Under the pieces are notes generated by a model. It was not told the origin of the DNA. It ran no database searches and worked only from the letters and a program-made list of their open reading frames with translations. 64,000 nucleotides of DNA from Neurospora intermedia (Eukaryota > Ascomycota > Sordariomycetes > Sordariales > Sordariaceae). Shown here piece by piece: positions 59,938 through 64,000 of the stretch. The translations under genes were made by a program, and so were the position numbers. Location: NCBI GenBank assembly GCA_037102815.1, contig BTPP01000002.1, forward strand, positions 496,001-560,000, written 5' to 3'. How positions within the stretch are numbered: position 1 is the first letter of the stretch; each line of letters opens with the position of its first letter.

Positions 59938-60277
59938 TATTAGGAATATAGGCGAAAGGTAGATTGAAGTGACTATAGTCGTAGCTATACGTAAGGGACG
60001 GCAAATTAGGGGTTAATTTAAAAATATATTAATAATTACCGACTATAATAAATTATATTTCGTTAAACCTCTTTTATACCTATATAAACTCTATTTATCT
60101 ACTAATAAGCATTATAAAATCCCGTACTAGTCTAGCGCCCCAACGCAGTGCCGGATTATCCTTCCTGCGAGCCCGACCCGATATAGGCGCTACCGTTATT
60201 AGTCCACCGCTTCGGCCGATGGAGCGGAGCAGCGACCGTTGGAGTGCTTCGGTATGCAAGCTTTTAGCCTTCTAATA
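59938..60277 (-). repeat. LTR (5' LTR in element orientation)
   Basis: 340 bases, direct repeat of 51087-51426. It retains more GC than its partner in the second half (GCGCCCCAACGCAGTGCCGG). The duplication CCTTC follows directly. Confidence 0.88.
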
Positions 60278-61631
60278 CCTTCTTCCTACTTAATAAATAG
60301 TAAATAATATTAAAAATCGTATATATAGCCATTATACTATATATTTAAAGGAGAGGTATATTGAATTTATTAACTTTATACGTATAATCTAAATTTATAA
60401 CCTCTAAATTCTTCCTTAATTATTTAATATACTAAAGATAAATCTAAAATATCCTCTCTATTAAACTATCTTCCTTGCTATTATAATAGTAGACGGTCTT
60501 ATAAATATTTTTAATCTTAATTAAATTATTTAAGAATTATTAAGTAGGAGTTAGAATACCGGCTAACTTCTATTTATTGATTGCTAGTACGTTGAGAATA
60601 TTATACTTAGTAATTATAATATTAAACTCCTTACGGATAGATAAAGTAATATTAATCAAGGAAGTTTTTAATTACTTTACTATACGAAGGATACTCTCCT
60701 CTACCTCGCTAGTATATTAAAGTCGACGGTTAGTAGCGTAGTATACTATATTATTTAAATTAAAGTTATATATATAAATAAATACTATAAACGTAAATTG
60801 CTATATATTAGATTTAGCGGATAATACGAGTTTTACCTTCTATTTATAGTCTTTTTTTATACTACCTACTAACGGTCGAGGGGTAATTTTGACGGTTTTA
60901 TACTTTTTACTATAATACGACGGTCCTTTAAAATATTTGAAATTATATTGCGCTGGCTTACTATAGTAGTAGTTACTAGCGCGTATTTTAATAATACTAA
61001 AACCGATTTTAGTAATTGTAATATTAATTTGTTTAACGGCGGCGTCGACGTCGGTCTAGAACCGAATAGAAAATTTATTGAAAGTAGGCTCCCTTTTACT
61101 AATTGACTTCGCCTTCTCTAATATATTTAATTCTTTATTTAATTTATTATTCGACGATAAAGAGGACGAAAAGTTTGAATTTAAAGTCAATAGGGAGTAG
61201 TAGCAGTAGAATAGAACGCGAATTAGAGTAACGGTAGGGGTTATAACAGTAGGAATTAGAATTAGAGATAGCTTCTCTTCTTTAACGAACTTATTAATAT
61301 TAAAAAACTCTTTATTATCGTTATATAGCTCGGTCTTAATCCATTTAAATAAGGGAGTCGGGCTAGGGGCGCGCGCAGGCGCAAATATAGGGGAGGAGGC
61401 GGTTAAATCTACGATTTTAGGTATTTCTATAGCGCACGGTTAATTACTATACTAAACGAGAACCCCCCCCCCCTCAATACTATACTTATTAACTACAATA
61501 GTAAATAATAACAGCAACGGCGACAGCAATATACTCAATTACTTCAATCGTTACTACTAATATATAGAAATATTATACAATATTGTTCGCTAGCAAATTT
61601 GGCGGGCGTTGATATGGTGGCTCACGGTTTA

Positions 61632-61695
61632 CCATTGGCCAGACGGCCCCTATACAGTCGGATTGGAATCGAATACAGTCGGATTATCCGGGTCG
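61632..61695. repeat. right terminal inverted repeat of the DNA transposon
   Basis: 64-base arm CCATTGGCCAGACGGCCCC... to ATTATCCGGGTCG, the inverted copy of 48186-48249, followed by the ATCGGTAG duplication. Confidence 0.85.
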
Positions 61696-61703
61696 ATCGG
61701 TAG
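61696..61703. repeat. 8-base target-site duplication, right copy
   Basis: ATCGGTAG, identical to 48178-48185. Confidence 0.8.
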
Positions 61704-63522
61704 GTAGGTTGACCGTCGCCGTTGGAATATAAAAGTGGGGAAGTAGAGGGACCTAAGTACTGTGTACGAACGCCCGGGCTGCTACGGACGAACTAGTAGT
61801 CTAGTACGGACGGAAGCTGGCACTCATCTAGTGTACGGACCTACCTACCTACCTACCTGACCCGGGTCAGGCTAATACGGACGAACTATCACGAACTATT
61901 TCGGGGAAACAACGGGCAAATAACGGGACTCGATGGACGGAATTCAATGTCCGAAATCACATGACCACCCGCGTCCGAACCCAAACCAAGATCCGGATGG
62001 AAGAACGAACCGTTGAAAAACGCCCCGGGATCGCCGGAGAATGGAATGCGCAGTAAAAAAAAAGAGTGGGGCTACGGTAACTGAGTGGGGCTAGGCCGCC
62101 CGCCCGCCCGTCAACTCCCGCCCACGGTTGAGGGAGGGGACTTGAGTGATCACAAATGGGATGTCCGGATGGGACTGGACTGGAGGGGAGGAGTGAGATG
62201 AGATCTCAGCTGTTATCTCCGGTCCGGGCTGGGCGGCCTGGGCGGCCTGGGCGGCCTGGGCGGGCTCACTCACTCGCTGTGATTTGCGTGGTTTCAGCCG
62301 GTAAAGTACGCGAGGGTGTGGCACGGGCGCGGGCACGGGGCACTGGGCACTGGACGGGCACGGGCGTTGTTTGGTTACAGGGGTTGTACCCGACCCGAGT
62401 AACTTTTTAGGGAATTGGAGAAAGGGGTGCCCGTGGTTTTTGAGGACGGGAAGGTTTTGGGGGACGCTGAAGCTTCAGATTGGATCTCGGCGAAGTCGAA
62501 CGGCGATATGTATAAGAATTGAAGGAGATCTGCCGAGTAATTGCGAGATTGGCGAGGCTCGCGGAGTTTGCTTGGTTCAGTTCGACGATGTGAGTTTTGT
62601 TTCGTTTCGTGGCTTCGTTGTGCCGCCGTATGCGTGGCTGCTCAAGCTGTGCCTCCATTTTGTTTGTGCGTTTTTTGGTTTCTCGTTGTCGTTTTTCTTC
62701 ATATCTCAATCCTCAGCAATTACATCAAGTCCTCTATTATAACTGTCACCATCTGTTTGTTTCACGCTCGCCTTTCTTTCACCAGGGTCGAATGTTCCTA
62801 GCGCCAAACAAGCCCCAATTGACTAGCAGTGGTCATCTGACCTTTTTCAAAAAGGCAGGCAATCTTAGCTACATACACTGCATATTTCAGCCGTTCCGCC
62901 CTGCGATACTACCTACATAGTGTAATTGTTACCTCCGGTCTGGCAACCGACTACATGCTATCCTTACCTAAGGATAGGCTTGCGAGTTGCGAGAGGAGAA
63001 TTGGGGTCGCGAATGCGGACAATGATATCGATGAACAAGTGAAAGTCGCCATGTTCGGTCAAAAGACTGAATGTAATTGGCTACCTAATAACTAACCGAT
63101 TGGGTGACCCTCGGCAATCGTCAATTACATATCACATCACCTCGGCCAGAACCCGGGGCTTACAGTACCTACCTATATGTCTCCGTCCGTCGCCCGGATC
63201 ACAAGTTCGCAACCAACACCGTGGAATTGCCTTTGCCTGCCGGTTCGTTCCCTCGTTCAACAGAACAATGCGCGCAATGAGATCAAAGAGTTCCAGTTCG
63301 TCGCTCGGAAACTCCCGTCCAAACCACGAACCACAACCTGTGATGTGATGTGATCTCATTCGGCTTTTACCAGGGTACATAGTGTACATACCTTGACTAT
63401 GTAAGCATAGGTCGTCGTCGGCCCTTTCGGCTTCTACGGAATCACCCTCAACCCTCAAATCTCCTCATTCTAGTGTACATATGTCCGGTGCTGCTGGTGA
63501 GCACTTACTTACCTAGCTTCGC

Positions 63523-63578
63523 CCTGCTGCACTGCTGCACTGGCTGCTGCACTGGCTGCTGCACTGGCTGCTGCAGAT
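63523..63578. repeat. CTGCACTGG repeat
   Basis: Four or more CTGCACTG(GCTG) units in tandem, followed by a looser GATGCAAATGCA series. Confidence 0.85.
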
Positions 63579-63930
63579 GCAAATGCAGATGCAATGCATG
63601 CGGAGAACCTAAGGTAACTAGAGGTAACTAATGGTTGGGGTGATGCAGTGCTTACGCTGCAGTATACACTAGTTTACTAAGTATGTACTAAGTAGAGGAA
63701 TGTACACGTGAAATTGCAATTGGACCCTGTTTTGTCGTTGTTGTCTCTTTTTTGCGCTTTTTTTATTTGATTCTTTGTTGCGCTGCGTGCGCCTTGTTTC
63801 TGACTGACTGATTGTTTCGTTTTTCTCGTTCAGGGGTCCCTTGATAGTAGACAGACACGACACGCATTGATGGGATGGGCTGAGGGACTGAATTGATGGA
63901 GATGGGTTTATGTACCGAGTCGGACAAATT

Positions 63931-63957
63931 CGTGTCGTGTCGTGTCGTGTCGTGTTG
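63931..63957. repeat. GTGTC pentanucleotide repeat
   Basis: Five units of CGTGT in uninterrupted tandem. Confidence 0.9.
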
Positions 63958-64000
63958 TTGAGAGCGAGGCAAAGAGCGAACTACGGGCACTAACTAGATA

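Larger units (their letters stand above)
51087..60277 (-). mobile_element. Gypsy (chromovirus-type) LTR retrotransposon fossil, minus strand
   Basis: Direct 340-base LTRs at 51087-51426 and 59938-60277 bound a 9.2 kb element with a 5-base target duplication CCTTC (51082-51086 and 60278-60282). The LTRs have short inverted termini. They differ from each other by many transitions and, as far as I read, no transversions, the mark of RIP rather than of time. Minus-strand translation shows recognisable remnants in Gypsy order: reverse transcriptase near 57.0-57.8 kb, the integrase zinc-binding region near 55.5-55.7 kb, the post-integrase GPF segment near 54.7 kb and a chromodomain-like remnant near 54.45-54.6 kb. 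Gag should lie at about 58.3-59.9 kb. It is thoroughly broken, with many stops in every frame. Inserted into the older DNA transposon. Confidence 0.85.
48186..61695. mobile_element. RIP-degraded DNA transposon with 64-base terminal inverted repeats (hAT-like), host of a nested LTR element
   Basis: The ends 48186-48249 and 61632-61695 are inverted copies, 63 of 64 bases identical; the one difference is a C/T transition. Each arm contains AATCCGACTGT twice, 23 bases apart, as expected of transposase-binding sites. A perfect 8-base duplication ATCGGTAG flanks the element; the size and nTnnnnAn pattern point to hAT, although the terminal CGACCCGG is not the usual hAT start. Almost everything between the arms is AT-saturated by RIP. 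Minus the nested Gypsy, the element would be about 4.3 kb. No transposase can be read with confidence. The transposase may have lain on the minus strand in the 60.3-61.4 kb segment, but this is a guess. Confidence 0.75.
61704..64000. other. right flank, no supported gene
   Basis: Ordinary GC content and only short frames. It contains GGGCGGCCT repeats near 62231-62262, a CTGCACTGG-type repeat at 63523-63578 followed by GATGCAAATGCA units, and a GTGTC pentanucleotide repeat at 63931-63957. No RNA gene recognised. Confidence 0.5.

Noticed and set aside
48186-61695. Interpreting the paired 64-base arms as termini of a Polinton- or Starship-like giant element
   Set aside because: The 8-base duplication and the amount of sequence left after removing the nested Gypsy (about 4.3 kb) fit an ordinary DNA transposon, and no captain recombinase, polymerase B or capsid remnant was seen.

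Overview
The window looks like a filamentous ascomycete chromosome, almost certainly Neurospora (N. crassa or a very close relative). Three things point there: short spliceosomal introns of about 55-310 bases with GTATGT/GTAAGT donors and CTAAC/CTGAC branch sites; housekeeping proteins typical of Sordariales; and a 13.3 kb AT-saturated block that carries the transition-only signature of repeat-induced point mutation (RIP). The pyruvate dehydrogenase E2 gene at 42.1-43.8 kb agrees almost residue for residue with the N. crassa MRP3 protein as I remember it, with a few substitutions.

Layout. 1-24 kb is accessory and gene-poor. It holds a repeat-rich fragment at the left edge, an unrecognised four-exon gene (gene A, 2097-3894), a small locus with a tandemly duplicated exon-intron module (6.1-6.9 kb), a Pth11-type/fungal-rhodopsin membrane receptor (8159-9556, minus), about 9.6 kb of nearly gene-free sequence full of microsatellites, and a second unrecognised four-exon gene (gene B, 19243-20650). 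Gene B stops at an in-frame TAG but stays open for 332 more codons to 21649. Two orphan copies of its last exon lie downstream (22718, 23568). Genes A and B share a C-terminal homology block and an intron at the same place in it.

24.7-43.8 kb is a dense housekeeping island: Fip1 (minus) and the FG nucleoporin Nup49 (plus) are divergent; Nup49 and the Pol III subunit Rpc31 (minus) are convergent; Rpc31 and an Hsm3/PSMD5-like proteasome chaperone (plus) are divergent; the chaperone and the ARF-GEF Sec7 (minus) are convergent; Sec7 and the PDH E2 subunit mrp-3 (plus) are divergent across 2.7 kb. These serve unrelated core processes: mRNA 3'-end formation, nuclear pore, tRNA/5S transcription, proteasome assembly, Golgi traffic and mitochondrial pyruvate oxidation.

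43.8-64 kb is gene-poor. It is dominated by a nested transposon fossil: a DNA transposon (48186-61695) with 64-base terminal inverted repeats and a perfect 8-base target duplication, invaded by a 9.2 kb minus-strand Gypsy chromovirus with 340-base LTRs (51087-60277) and a 5-base target duplication. Inside the AT-rich block sits a 0.9 kb island that escaped RIP; it holds interstitial telomere-type repeats, a short minisatellite and homopolymer runs. No tRNA, rRNA or CRISPR features were recognised. Splice sites were assigned by eye from frame continuity and consensus and have not been checked against transcripts.
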